This document shows, piece by piece, positions 52,982 through 62,131 of a DNA stretch of 64,000 nucleotides. The notes under the pieces were generated by a model that saw nothing but the letters and a program-made list of their open reading frames with translations, was not told where the DNA came from and did not search any database. Positions within the stretch are counted from its first letter, which is position 1; each line of letters opens with the position of its first letter. The position numbers and the translations under genes are program-made. This stretch comes from JAENVU01 sp046598395 (GTDB lineage Bacteria > Actinomycetota > Acidimicrobiia > IMCC26256 > JAENVU01). The stretch is taken from contig JBKJIQ010000035.1 of the NCBI GenBank assembly GCA_046598395.1, positions 1 to 64,000 on the forward strand, written 5' to 3'.

Positions 52982-53011
52982 GTTCTGACGCGTCCGCGGA
53001 CGCGTCAGAAC
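52982..53011. repeat. Perfect 30-bp palindrome
   Basis: Two 15-base arms (GTTCTGACGCGTCCG and its complement) with no spacer. Could bind a dimeric protein or form a cruciform. No matching gene context. Confidence 0.7.
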
Positions 53012-53174
53012 AATCCGCACTCGCAGACTCGACCTCCGAAAAGGGTGCTGTCCGCGGCAACCGTTTCTCGGGTGTGCTTACCGCTCCCCTGGGTGGCTAG
53101 GGGGGAGATCGCGGGCGGTGGGTGAATGCCGGAAGACCCCGGGTGAGTACGAGTGCGCGGTGTTGAACGCTACG

Positions 53175-53921
53175 GTGCGCCGCATGGTGTTGGGCAGGGT
53201 CGTCATAGCGACGGTGTCCGCCGTCGTGTTCGCGGCGTGCAGTGGCGGGGACTCTTCCGTGTCGAGCGCGGACGCGCAGTCTCTAGCGGACATCAGAACG
53301 CTCGATGCCGGAGCGTGGAGAGACTTGCAGCGGCTGGACTACGCGGATCCCGTGATCACGAGACAGTGCGGCCACAAGGACACGAAGCGACAGTCGGCGA
53401 CGACAGTCGCCTCATCCCCGGTCCTCGGGTACTGGCCATCCGACACCAGGAACTATATGGATCAGGGTGGTCCCGACCCCGCTGTTGCACAGCTCACTGT
53501 CGCCGTGTACCCGAATGCCGGCGCTGCTGCGGCGGCGGCGAAGGAGACGAGTGAAGGGGCGTTCGGTGACTGCATTTTGAGCGCGATTGAGCGGTACGAC
53601 CGCAGCAACGGCGTCAATCCGGCAGAGAATGAGTTTCGCCAGGCGAACGGGCGCAAGCCTCGGTCCGATATCAAAACGGAGAGCACGAAGTCCGACGCGA
53701 ACGGACAGCCGGTCCGCATACGTCAGGCGCGATTCTCGGACGAGATACTCGGCGGAACCGACAACTCGCACGACATCGTGGAGACGATCGGTCAATCTGG
53801 TCGCGTCGTGGTCACTTTGTACTACGTGACGAACAGCCAGCAGGGCGATCCGTCCGGAACGCGGGCGATCGCCAAGCAGCTCACTGCCCGAGCGCTGAAG
53901 CGGGTCGGCGCAAGGAGCTAG
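53175..53921 (+). CDS. Hypothetical lipoprotein
   Basis: 248 residues from GTG 53175 (ATG 53184 is also possible). Signal peptide with lipobox VVFAAC, so the Cys is acylated and the protein is membrane-tethered outside. The mature part is rich in Asp, Ser and Ala: a first region with YADPVITRQCGH, another Cys in GDCILSAIE, an Ala-rich helix AAAAAKETSEG, and beta-rich QSGRVVVTLYYVTNS. A pattern of IRQARFSDEILG suggests a sensor-like fold. No known domain recognised. Confidence 0.7.
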   Translation: MRRMVLGRVVIATVSAVVFAACSGGDSSVSSADAQSLADIRTLDAGAWRDLQRLDYADPVITRQCGHKDTKRQSATTVASSPVLGYWPSDTRNYMDQGGPDPAVAQLTVAVYPNAGAAAAAAKETSEGAFGDCILSAIERYDRSNGVNPAENEFRQANGRKPRSDIKTESTKSDANGQPVRIRQARFSDEILGGTDNSHDIVETIGQSGRVVVTLYYVTNSQQGDPSGTRAIAKQLTARALKRVGARS

Positions 53922-54176
53922 TCGACTTCGGTCAGCGGCCCCGATTGGGTGTGAACGGGCAGCCGTCAGATGTGATGAACGAACGCCTGGGTGGTCGACA
54001 ACATGTTTGATCGGTCTGGCGCCGACCGCCAAGCGGTCAGAGGACTCGATCGGCCCGCGCTGCTCACCGGTACCGGTCGGTCGAACCAGTCAGACCTCAA
54101 CGGCCCGACGCCGCGCTGATATCCGGTCCCGCGCTTTCCTGACTTCCAGTCGACCGAAAATGGCATTCTGGGAGGC

Positions 54177-54797
54177 ATGACTTCGAAGATGTTTGAAGCA
54201 CCGATGTGGGACGATCGCTACTCGGCGGACGAGTACCTCTTCGGTACCGAACCCGCTGCGTTCCTGACGAGGCACAGGGATCTGCTCGCGCGGGGCTCAA
54301 CTGTGCTGGTCGTCGGTGACGGCGAGGGCCGTAATTCGGTGTTCCTCGCAGAACAGGGCCTGCTGGTGACGGCAATGGACATCTCGTCGGTCGGTGTCGC
54401 GAAGGCCCGGCGACTCGCTGAGCAACGCGGCGTGGCCGTCGACGCGCGGGTGGCCGACATCCTCGACTGGGACTGGGTGCCCGATGCCTACGACATGGTC
54501 GTGGCCGTGTTCATCCAGTTCCTCGATCCGCAGCAACGCAGCATGGTCTTCGAGGGCTTCGAGCGCACGTTGCGCCCTGGCGGGCGCCTCCTGCTCCACG
54601 GCTACCGCCCGGAACAGGTGAACAACGGAACTGGGGGCCCGTCGGACCCGGCGCACATGTACTCCGAAGCTCTCCTCACCGATGCGTTCGCTGGCTTCGA
54701 AATCGAGCGCCTCGAGAGCTACGACACCACGATCGAGGAAGGTGCAGGCCATCACGGCACGTCGGCGCTCATCGACTTCATCGCAACCAAAGGGTGA
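54177..54797 (+). CDS. Class I SAM-dependent methyltransferase
   Basis: 206 residues. MWDDRYSADEYLFGTEPAAFL resembles TehB-like methyltransferases; VLVVGDGEGRNSVFLAEQG is motif I, and AMDISSVGVAKARRLA the acidic loop. VADILDWDWVPDAYDMVVAVFIQF and FERTLRPGGRLLLHGY complete the core. Tellurite-resistance or small-molecule methylation is possible; substrate unknown. Preceded by 255 bases with no gene. Confidence 0.9.
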   Translation: MTSKMFEAPMWDDRYSADEYLFGTEPAAFLTRHRDLLARGSTVLVVGDGEGRNSVFLAEQGLLVTAMDISSVGVAKARRLAEQRGVAVDARVADILDWDWVPDAYDMVVAVFIQFLDPQQRSMVFEGFERTLRPGGRLLLHGYRPEQVNNGTGGPSDPAHMYSEALLTDAFAGFEIERLESYDTTIEEGAGHHGTSALIDFIATKG

Positions 54798-54839
54798 CGG
54801 GAATCAGCGAGACCTCGGGTGAGATTCGTGGCGCTGAGC

Positions 54840-54857
54840 GCGACCGACGGCGGTCGC
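54840..54857. terminator. 7-bp hairpin between convergent genes
   Basis: GCGACCG (54840-54846) and CGGTCGC (54851-54857) with a 4-base loop, between the methyltransferase stop (54797) and the PLP enzyme stop (54955). No T-run, so weak. Confidence 0.35.
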
Positions 54858-54954
54858 ACGATGTTGGCGCTGTTCGAGGCCAGTGAGGGCCACCCGATGG
54901 TTCCGCAGCAGACCCCTCATCGTCGTCAGCGGACAAGCGGTAGGAACTGGGAGG

Positions 54955-56355
54955 TCAGGCGACCGGCGGTAACGCCTGCTGCTCATCCATCATCGAGGCC
55001 ATGATCGTCTCGATGAACGAGGTCGCTTCTTCGGTGGCGCCGCCGGGGATGCCGCCGTAGATGCCGCTCGACTTCGCGCTCTCGCCCTTGTGCTCCACTG
55101 CGTAGACCACGGCCTCGGCGAGATCATCGGCGAACGAATCGGCGAGCCCGTCCTGTGTCTGGGGACGCGTCACGGCCATGTGAATGGAGTTCGGGTACTG
55201 CTGGCCGTTGAAGCGCCAGCCGCGCAGCCGCATGAAATCGTTCACGTGGTAGATGTCGAACTCGTCCGACGTGAAGCTGAAACAGAACGTGGGCGAACCG
55301 ATGAGGCGCAGCTCCGAGTGCGACTTCACTGCGTCTTGCATCGCGAACGCGGTCTCGAAGATCTGCTTCGCGTAGCCGAGGTAACCCTGGCGTCCGAGTG
55401 ACACCATGCCGGCCCATGTGGCTGCAAGTAGGCCGCCCGAGCGCGAACCGTCGATGCCTGGGGAGCAGTACTTTCCGCCGGTCCAGTCGGTGAGGTAGAA
55501 GTACTGGCCGTTGCGCAGGATGCGGTCACGGAACAACAGGACCGAGGTTCCCTTCAACCCGTATGCGTACTTGTGGGTGTCGGCCGAGATGCTCGTGACG
55601 CCAGGGACGCGGAAGTCGAACGCCGGAATGTCGTACCCGAGTTGCTCGCCCCACGGCAGGATGAATCCGCCGAGACAACCGTCCACGTGCAGGCCAATGT
55701 CATGGGAGAGCGCAAGCTGGCCCATCTCGGCAATGGGGTCGATCGTGCCGTATCCGTAGTTGCACGCGGAGCCGATCATCGCCGCGGTGTTCTCGTCGAT
55801 GAGCGCGGCGATGGCGTTCACGTCGGCCTGCGCAGTGAGTGGGTCGATTGGCGCCTGGCGCAGCTCCACGCCCACGAGGTGACACGCCTTGTTGAACGCC
55901 GGGTGTGCGGTCTCCGGCTTGATGATGTTGGGGCGGTCGATGCCCTTCACGTTGCGCGCCCACTCACGGTACGCGAGCACCGAGTGCAAGATGCTGCCGG
56001 TCCCGCCGGAGGTGATGAGTCCCACGGGGCCATCGTCGGCACTCTGCGCGGCGTCACCATGCATGAGGTCGAGCGCCATCGCGATGATCTCGCCTTCGAA
56101 GCGCGTGGCACTCGGACACATGTCGCGCTGGAGCACGTTCATGTGGCTGTACATCCCGAACACTTCGTTCATGAAGTCGTAGTGGTCGTGGTCGCCGCAG
56201 TACATGGTGCCCGAGCACTTCCCGGTTTCCCAGGTCTTGTCCTCCGCGGTCGCGAGTTCACGCAGCTCGTTGATGATCGAGTTGCGATCACGACCTTCCG
56301 ACGGCATACCGCGCAACACGGGGAATCGATCGGCGTAGGGGTAAGCAGCCATCAT
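54955..56355 (-). CDS. PLP-dependent lyase/decarboxylase, sphingosine-1-phosphate-lyase-like
   Basis: 466 residues. The PLP-lysine block SISADTHKYAYGLKGTS (Lys262) and HVDGCLGGFILP (Asp225) fit group II decarboxylases and closely resemble sphingosine-1-phosphate lyase (SxxCDTHKYG). The Thr/Gly-rich phosphate loop TSGGTGS (116-121) binds PLP phosphate. No membrane helix, unlike eukaryotic S1P lyase. S1P lyases split a phosphorylated amino alcohol into an aldehyde and phosphoethanolamine; glutamate decarboxylase is the alternative. It follows the FGGY kinase by 27 bases. Confidence 0.88.
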   Translation of the reverse strand: MMAAYPYADRFPVLRGMPSEGRDRNSIINELRELATAEDKTWETGKCSGTMYCGDHDHYDFMNEVFGMYSHMNVLQRDMCPSATRFEGEIIAMALDLMHGDAAQSADDGPVGLITSGGTGSILHSVLAYREWARNVKGIDRPNIIKPETAHPAFNKACHLVGVELRQAPIDPLTAQADVNAIAALIDENTAAMIGSACNYGYGTIDPIAEMGQLALSHDIGLHVDGCLGGFILPWGEQLGYDIPAFDFRVPGVTSISADTHKYAYGLKGTSVLLFRDRILRNGQYFYLTDWTGGKYCSPGIDGSRSGGLLAATWAGMVSLGRQGYLGYAKQIFETAFAMQDAVKSHSELRLIGSPTFCFSFTSDEFDIYHVNDFMRLRGWRFNGQQYPNSIHMAVTRPQTQDGLADSFADDLAEAVVYAVEHKGESAKSSGIYGGIPGGATEEATSFIETIMASMMDEQQALPPVA

Positions 56356-56382
56356 GTGTCCTTCAGGTTGTGGTTCGTTGCA

Positions 56383-57921
56383 TCAGGTGGTGTTCAGACT
56401 TGCGTAGATGGGGCGCAGCGCTTCGAACGCGGCGATGAACTGAGTCTGGAGGCGGTCGTAGGTGCCACGGTGCTCCGCCTGCGGCTCGACGCGCGTGGCC
56501 ACATCGACCATGGTGTTCAGATCATCCGCGGTGAGAAGCCCGCCGCGGTGCAACGCGTACAACGCGGTGCCGCGTGCGATCACCTGGTGGGGATCGACCA
56601 CGGCCGAGACGGGGCGGTCGAGGATGTTGGCGAGGGTCTGCACCCATTGCCCGGAACGGGCCGCGCCACCACCGAACACGATCTCCTGATCGGCCCGACC
56701 GGAGAAGGCCTCTACCACCGGCAGCAACCACGCGATGTTGTACCCGATGCCTTCGATGACCGCGCGCACGAGGTGACGCCGGTCGGTATCGAGCGACAGG
56801 TTGAGGAACCCGCCGCGCACGTTGGGATCCGCAATGGGCGACAGCGAACCCGCGAGCCAGGGGAGGAAGAGCACGTCGTTGCTCCCGGGTGCGACTCCCG
56901 CGAGGAGATCGTCGAGCCGCGCGAACCGATCGGGGGTGGAGTGATCACCGAGCTCGTCGGTGGCGTGCACGATGTGCTCGAGCACGTGTTCTACCACCTT
57001 GCCGCCGAGTCCGTTCTCAGCCCACACGATGTACTCGCCGGGGAACGGGCTCGGCATCGACAGCACCTCGTGATCGAGGTCGGTGCCGTGGTGGTCGGTG
57101 ATGTCGAGCAACACCGAGGTAGTGCCGATCATCAGGCCGACGCGATCGGCGCGCCGTGCGCCGGTAGCAATCACACCGGCGTGGCTGTCATTGATCGGCG
57201 CGTGCACGACCGCGGTCGCCGGAATCCCGAGCTGGGCCGCGATGTCGGCTCGGAGCGGGCCGATTGGCTCGGTGGGGGATCGGAGCGGCGGGAGCCGGCT
57301 CGCGTCGATGCCGCTCATACGCACGAGTTCGGGGTCGTACTCGGTACTTCCGAGCGTGCGGTTGTCGGTGAGGAGCGCGGTGAACTGGGTGCACTGATTC
57401 GCCGCGATCACCCCAGTGAGCCGTGCGATCACATAGTCCATCGGCTCCAGATACGCGGCAGTCCGCGCGTGGATTTCCGGACGATCGTGTTGGAAATACA
57501 GCATGTGGGAGATGGATGCGCCTCCGCCCACCGGCGGGATGCCGTGATGTTCGATGAAGGTCAGGAATGCGTCGGGTTCCCGGCCGAAGATGGCGAGGCA
57601 GTGATCCGTGCCGCGCCGATCGAGATACATGATGAGCGGACCCACGGGTTGGCCGCTCGCGTCTACGGGCACCGTGGAGGAGTACTGACTGTCGACCCCG
57701 ATGTGTCCGACGTCGGCCGCGGCGGCCGGCGCGGCGGCCACCACTTCATGAATCGCTTCGACGACCGCGGCCCATAGAAGGTGGGGATCCTGTTCCGCAG
57801 TCTCGCCGTCCCTGACCGTGTTGATCGGCCGCGCCGCGGCGGTCACAAGGCGTCCGGTGTCGTCGACGATCGCGACCTTTGCGTTGGTGGTGCCCACGTC
57901 GATACCGAGCGCGTGGGTCAT
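56383..57921 (-). CDS. FGGY-family carbohydrate kinase
   Basis: 512 residues. N-terminal GIDVGTTNAKVAIVDDTG is the ATP phosphate-1 motif; VDSQYSSTVPVD and LDRRGTD belong to the sugar-binding half, and MIGTTSVLLDI and IVFGGGAARSGQWVQTLANILDRPV give the C-terminal ATP domain. Closest in style to xylulokinase/erythritol-type kinases. Phosphorylates an unidentified sugar or polyol. The next gene on the transcript is the PLP lyase, and a lipoprotein gene lies upstream. Confidence 0.92.
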   Translation of the reverse strand: MTHALGIDVGTTNAKVAIVDDTGRLVTAAARPINTVRDGETAEQDPHLLWAAVVEAIHEVVAAAPAAAADVGHIGVDSQYSSTVPVDASGQPVGPLIMYLDRRGTDHCLAIFGREPDAFLTFIEHHGIPPVGGGASISHMLYFQHDRPEIHARTAAYLEPMDYVIARLTGVIAANQCTQFTALLTDNRTLGSTEYDPELVRMSGIDASRLPPLRSPTEPIGPLRADIAAQLGIPATAVVHAPINDSHAGVIATGARRADRVGLMIGTTSVLLDITDHHGTDLDHEVLSMPSPFPGEYIVWAENGLGGKVVEHVLEHIVHATDELGDHSTPDRFARLDDLLAGVAPGSNDVLFLPWLAGSLSPIADPNVRGGFLNLSLDTDRRHLVRAVIEGIGYNIAWLLPVVEAFSGRADQEIVFGGGAARSGQWVQTLANILDRPVSAVVDPHQVIARGTALYALHRGGLLTADDLNTMVDVATRVEPQAEHRGTYDRLQTQFIAAFEALRPIYASLNTT

Positions 57922-57993
57922 CGCACGTTCGCCGGGCCCGGGTTCGAAGCAGAGTCCACCGGACTGGTCACGGCCGGGAGGTTAGTGGTGCCG

Positions 57994-60189
57994 TCAGCGG
58001 GCCTCGCCGTCCTGGAGTGAATCCCGCTCGTGGCGGTGGCCATGACGCACGCGCTTGGAACTCGCGGCGCGTGATGCGTTGGCGAAGTCGAGGCGAAGAT
58101 CACCGGCCGCGTCCGCGATGGTGATCTTGGAGGTGTCGAAGGTGGCGAGGGCCCAGGGGTTGTCGTAGCGCTTGCCCGTGTTCAGCGGGGTGTCGACACC
58201 TTTGACCGAGAGCGACCCGGTCGTGCCGAACGCGACCGCTCCTTCGGTGGGGGATTCGTACGTCACGTCGAAGCCGCCCGGGAGCGCGCCGTTCGCCGGC
58301 CGCGGGGTCACGCCCACGTCGTGGGAGAGCACCGCGGCTTGGAACGCGGCGAAGTCGCCGAACTTCTTCGCGTCACCCACCTGGGTGAGCCATGCGTTGT
58401 CGGCGCCGCCATCGGCCACGAGATCGAACGGTTGGGTCAGGTTGTTGACTCGACCCGCCGGATCCGGATAGTCGCGCCAGTGGACGGGTCGCCACGAATA
58501 GAGCGCCACATACCCGTCGCCTCTGCGGCCGAACGTCCAGTTCCCGCTTTGCGTGACCTCGTCGAAGCGCTCCTGCGGGAAGTAGGCGTGGGTGTAGTCC
58601 AAGTACCGGAACGCGGTGAGGGGCGGGCCGGGGTTGGCGAACGTGGGCGCATACAAGCTCATCGAGAGGGCACCGTGTTGCGCGGCGCGCGGCAACGAAC
58701 CGGTGCCGGTCCAGTAGCCGTCCCGGTCCGCGGGTTGGGTGCTGATCGAAGGCTCGTTCTTTGGATGGGTGGTGAACACGATCGCGTTTTCGTCGAGGGT
58801 GGCCTGCGAAACGTGGGCCTGTTCGCCGAAGCGACCCGGTCGGTACGACTGGGCGGTGGAGAGCATCACCGAATCGCTGCGGTACGTGTAGGTGTCGACC
58901 TCGGTGAGGAGCGCGAAGCCGAGCAGGGGTTCGAGCGATTGGGCGAGATCCTGGGCGACCGCCCGATCCCCGCCCGTGATGTCGGCAATCGGTTTGAAGT
59001 CCTTGTAGAAGTCGGACTCCCACAGTCCGGTCGAGTCCAGCGTGTCGAGCGTGAGCGGAACGATCTGCCACGCGGTGTGCGCGCCCCGCTCCCACCAGAA
59101 CTCGACCTCGGCTGGATCGCTGAATGAGTGGCCGAGCAGTCCGGTCTGTGTCCGATCGACGGGCGCGGCCGCGTCGAGCGGGATTCCCATGTGTTCTTGG
59201 TCGATGGTCGTGTGCTTCGACTGGCCGACGCGCAAAATCACCGCGGGCACCCGGTACTTCTGGGCCCGGGCGAGCAGCGCGGCGCCGGCGTCACCCGTGG
59301 AGGAGTATCCCAACGTGGTGTCATCCCACAGCAACTTGACCATGTTGAACACGTCTTGGTCGACGGCTTGGCTCTTGTCCTTCATGTAGGAGCGGCCGTG
59401 GGTCGCACCGAAGTTGCCCTTCTGGATCTTCATGGCGATATCGAAGAGCAGGAGATCGAGCAGCATCGTTGCGCGCTGGGTCAACATCGGGTCGTCGACC
59501 CACTCGACCACGGTGATGAGCGCGTCGAACGTCTTTTGGTAGTACACGTCGGAGTGCCATTCGGTGAAACCGAAGCGGGCCTTCTCGGTGAGCCAGCGGT
59601 CGATGAACCCGCGGGCGCGTTCCTTGTGCCAGGCGCCGGTGTTGCCGTCGCTGCTGAACACGTCGTTCGGGAATGCCTGACCCGCCAGGTACTCGTCGGT
59701 ATGAAAAAGGAGGCGGTGGTTCTCCGACCAGTAGTAGCGCTGGTCGATCGTGCCGGTGGGCTGTGGGTCGGTGTACCAGTACTTGAACGACCGCATGTGA
59801 CTCTCGATCGCGGCGTTGAGATCCGCGGGGAGGAGGTCGCGGTAGCCGTACCAGAGGTTCATGATGTAGGTGAGGTCGAAGTCGGCGGTGTCGACGAAGT
59901 TGTCCATCCGCGAGAACGAGTTGGCGTAATCCGCCAGCGTGATACCCGCGGTGTTGAACGGGGTCCCGGTGCGGCGGGAGTGCTCCGCGTTGGACATCAG
60001 GTTGGTGGGCGAGCCAGGGGAGAACTGGGTTGACGCGTAGTCGAGGTACGAGTTCTGCCGGGCCTGCCAGTACGACGATGGGAGAAAGCCGTCACGACTT
60101 CGTGGTCCGGGCGGATCAGGGACGAGCAGCACACGACAGCTTGTCGCCACCATGGCGAGCAGCAACGCGACAACAACCGGCTTCCGCAT
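57994..60189 (-). CDS. Large secreted lipoprotein, possible polysaccharide-active (alpha/alpha) fold
   Basis: 731 residues from ATG 60189, since a lipoprotein signal (ALLLAMVATSC, Cys18) follows directly. The long N-terminal part is helix-rich with invariant-looking motifs YYWSENHRLLFHTDEYLAGQ, TEWHSDVYYQKTFDALI and FGATHGRSYMKD, with paired His and acid residues; toroidal glycoside hydrolases or polysaccharide lyases look like this. The C-terminal third is beta-rich. I do not recognise a defined family, so function is unassigned. First gene of the FGGY-PLP unit. Outside-facing. Confidence 0.75.
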   Translation of the reverse strand: MRKPVVVALLLAMVATSCRVLLVPDPPGPRSRDGFLPSSYWQARQNSYLDYASTQFSPGSPTNLMSNAEHSRRTGTPFNTAGITLADYANSFSRMDNFVDTADFDLTYIMNLWYGYRDLLPADLNAAIESHMRSFKYWYTDPQPTGTIDQRYYWSENHRLLFHTDEYLAGQAFPNDVFSSDGNTGAWHKERARGFIDRWLTEKARFGFTEWHSDVYYQKTFDALITVVEWVDDPMLTQRATMLLDLLLFDIAMKIQKGNFGATHGRSYMKDKSQAVDQDVFNMVKLLWDDTTLGYSSTGDAGAALLARAQKYRVPAVILRVGQSKHTTIDQEHMGIPLDAAAPVDRTQTGLLGHSFSDPAEVEFWWERGAHTAWQIVPLTLDTLDSTGLWESDFYKDFKPIADITGGDRAVAQDLAQSLEPLLGFALLTEVDTYTYRSDSVMLSTAQSYRPGRFGEQAHVSQATLDENAIVFTTHPKNEPSISTQPADRDGYWTGTGSLPRAAQHGALSMSLYAPTFANPGPPLTAFRYLDYTHAYFPQERFDEVTQSGNWTFGRRGDGYVALYSWRPVHWRDYPDPAGRVNNLTQPFDLVADGGADNAWLTQVGDAKKFGDFAAFQAAVLSHDVGVTPRPANGALPGGFDVTYESPTEGAVAFGTTGSLSVKGVDTPLNTGKRYDNPWALATFDTSKITIADAAGDLRLDFANASRAASSKRVRHGHRHERDSLQDGEAR

Positions 60190-60277
60190 ACCTGGCCCCT
60201 TTTCCGAAGGCGTGAAGCCTCCCACGGTGGCAGTCCACCACGCAACGTGGCCGCGCCTCACTGCGCGAACATGGCCC

Positions 60278-61282
60278 GTGACCAAACCCACCATCGTGTT
60301 CGGGATGCTCGACGGGATGCTCGAACATCTCTTCACCCGATCCCAGCTCGAGCGGCTCGATACCGCGGGTCGGATCCTCGACCGAGCGCCATTGTCGGCG
60401 TTCGACGCACCCCGCGCCGACGCTCTCCTGGGAGAAGCCGAAATCCTGGTGGGCCATTGGGGCTGTCCGACCCTGACGGCTGAGGTGCTCGCGCTCGCGC
60501 CGCACCTGCGGCTGTTTGCCTACGCGGCGGGAACCGTGAAGTGGCAGGTGACGGACGCAGTCTGGGAGCGATCGATCGTCGTCACCTCGGCGGCGGCTGC
60601 GAACGCGGTACCGGTGGCGGAGTACACGGTGGGTGCGATCCTGCTCGCGAACAAGGGAGCGTTTCTCGTCCGCGAGATGCAACGGGATCCGTCGGCGCGC
60701 GTGGCGCTCGACCTCACCCGGGTGGGGAACTGCGGCGCGCGCGTGGGAATCGTGGGCGCTTCGTTCGTGGGACGGTTGGTGATCGAGGCTCTGCGCGCCA
60801 CCGAACTCGTGGTGTCGGTGTATGACCCGTATCTCTCGGTTGACGAGGCCACGAAGTTGGGAGTGACGAAGGTCGATGACTTAGACGATCTGTGCGCGTC
60901 GGTGGACCTCCTCTCGATCCACGCCCCGGATGTGCCGGCGACGCGCGGGATGATCGGAGCGGCGCAGCTGGCGTTGCTGCACGACGGGGTGACGGTGCTG
61001 AACACGGCGCGCCCCGCGTTGGTTGATCAAGACGCGCTCGTGGCGGAGTTGACGTCGGGCCGTCTGGCGGCGGTGCTCGATGTCACCGAGCCCGATCCGC
61101 TCCCGGCCGGCCATCCGTTGCTCACGCTGCCGAACGCGTTCGTGACTCCGCATGTGGCGGGCGCAATGGGCAACGAGCTATGTCGCCTCTCGGAGCTCGC
61201 GGTCGAGGAGGTCGAACGGTTCGCTGCGGGTGAGCCACCGCGGTATCCCGTGGTGGCCGCGGATATCGATCGCATCGCGTGA
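60278..61282 (+). CDS. D-2-hydroxyacid dehydrogenase
   Basis: 334 residues from GTG 60278. NAD motif GARVGIVGASFVGRLV (GxSxxG), the D-acid dehydrogenase core VDLLSIHAPDVPATRGMIG, TARPALVDQDAL, then DVTEPDPLPAGHPL and FVTPHVAG with the catalytic His. The NADPH-distinguishing Arg/Asp after strand 2 reads YDP, favouring NAD. Related to glycerate or phosphoglycerate dehydrogenases. Translationally coupled to the isomerase (GTGA overlap); divergent from the lipoprotein gene. Confidence 0.92.
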   Translation: MTKPTIVFGMLDGMLEHLFTRSQLERLDTAGRILDRAPLSAFDAPRADALLGEAEILVGHWGCPTLTAEVLALAPHLRLFAYAAGTVKWQVTDAVWERSIVVTSAAAANAVPVAEYTVGAILLANKGAFLVREMQRDPSARVALDLTRVGNCGARVGIVGASFVGRLVIEALRATELVVSVYDPYLSVDEATKLGVTKVDDLDDLCASVDLLSIHAPDVPATRGMIGAAQLALLHDGVTVLNTARPALVDQDALVAELTSGRLAAVLDVTEPDPLPAGHPLLTLPNAFVTPHVAGAMGNELCRLSELAVEEVERFAAGEPPRYPVVAADIDRIA

Positions 61283-62085
61283 GCGCGATTCGTCCGGGGC
61301 TCTGTTCAGTCACCCTGCGTCGGTTGCCGATCGACGCGGTGGCGCAACTCGCCGATGAATGTGGGTTGCGATCGATCGAGTGGGGCACCGATGTGCACGT
61401 ACCACCCGGAGACGTCCAGGCTGCGGTGCGCGCCCGTACGGCCACGGCTGCGGCCGATTGCGTGGTCGCGTCCGTTGGTTCCTACCTCTTCTCGGCGGGT
61501 CTCCCCGATCTGGGGGACACGCAGCGGCTGCTCGACACTGCCGTTGCGTTGGGTGCGCCCAACATTCGAGTGTGGACCACCTTTGGTGTGGATCCGGAGT
61601 CTTCCGCGCACGCGATAGTGGTTGACGGTCTGCGTGCCTTTTGCACCGCGGCGGGGACGCGCGGTCTCACCGTTGGGCTCGAGTATCACGGCGGTACGGC
61701 GGCGGCGACGGTAGCGGGAACGCTCGGCGTGTTGGAAGCGGTCGACCGACCGGAGCTGTACACGTACTGGCAGCCTCCGTACTGGCAAGGTCCGACGGCT
61801 CCCGAGTCCGACGCGATCGAGGTCCGAGCGTTGGGTGCCCGGCTGTCGCATCTTCACGTCTACGAGTGGGCGAGCGCCCAGGACCGTCGGCCGTTGGGCG
61901 ATGGGGCCGATCGCTGGCGCGCCGTGCTCGATGCGGCCGCGACGGTGGACGGTACGTGGACCGGCGATCGAGTCGCGTTCATCGAGTTCGTGCCCGACGA
62001 TGACCCCGACGCGCTGCGCCGCGACGCCGCCGTACTCCACGGGTGGCTCGACGACCAGCCACCCCCTACGGCGCTTGTCGGGTAG
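61279..62085 (+). CDS. Sugar phosphate isomerase/epimerase (xylose-isomerase-like TIM barrel)
   Basis: 268 residues, GTG start overlapping the dehydrogenase. Opens IRPGLCSVTLRRLPIDAVAQLADECGLRSIEWG, with AP-endonuclease-2/xylose-isomerase TIM-barrel features: GLEYHGG, YWQPPYW, LHVYEW and FIEFVPD, supplying Glu, His and Asp metal ligands. With the dehydrogenase this suggests inositol- or uronate-like sugar catabolism (inference). The final codons lie inside a dispersed palindromic repeat, copy 2. Confidence 0.88.
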   Translation: MSAIRPGLCSVTLRRLPIDAVAQLADECGLRSIEWGTDVHVPPGDVQAAVRARTATAAADCVVASVGSYLFSAGLPDLGDTQRLLDTAVALGAPNIRVWTTFGVDPESSAHAIVVDGLRAFCTAAGTRGLTVGLEYHGGTAAATVAGTLGVLEAVDRPELYTYWQPPYWQGPTAPESDAIEVRALGARLSHLHVYEWASAQDRRPLGDGADRWRAVLDAAATVDGTWTGDRVAFIEFVPDDDPDALRRDAAVLHGWLDDQPPPTALVG

Positions 62086-62120
62086 GTGGCGGTCACCGCA
62101 CACAATCCGACAAACACTCG
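62071..62120. repeat. Dispersed palindromic (REP-like) element, copy 2
   Basis: GCGCTTGTCG at the left and CCGACAAACACTCG at the right, with GTGGCGGT and CCGCACACAAT between, aligning to copies 1 and 3. It includes the last codons and stop of the isomerase gene. Confidence 0.85.
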
Positions 62121-62131
62121 AACTCCCTCGG

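Larger units (their letters stand above)
52695..53174. other. Non-coding, palindrome-rich intergenic region
   Basis: 480 bases without a supportable gene between the phosphatase and a lipoprotein. It carries, in order: a 14-bp palindrome (52702-52715), long-loop inverted repeats GTGACGTGC/GCACGTCAC (52761 and 52806), a perfect 22-bp palindrome (52870-52891), a 9-bp stem with AA centre (52936-52955) and a perfect 30-bp palindrome (52982-53011). CCGCGGAACGCA is repeated at 52707 and 52739. The density suggests operators or a recombination or replication signal. Confidence 0.85.

Noticed and set aside
52934..53125. 63-residue ORF in the palindrome-rich gap
   Set aside because: It consists largely of palindromic arms, and it has no ribosome site or domain.
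55573..57777. 734-residue plus-strand ORF across the PLP enzyme and FGGY kinase
   Set aside because: It is antisense to two genes with clear motifs, and high-GC antisense frames are often open. Its product is Arg/His/Val-rich with no recognisable domain.
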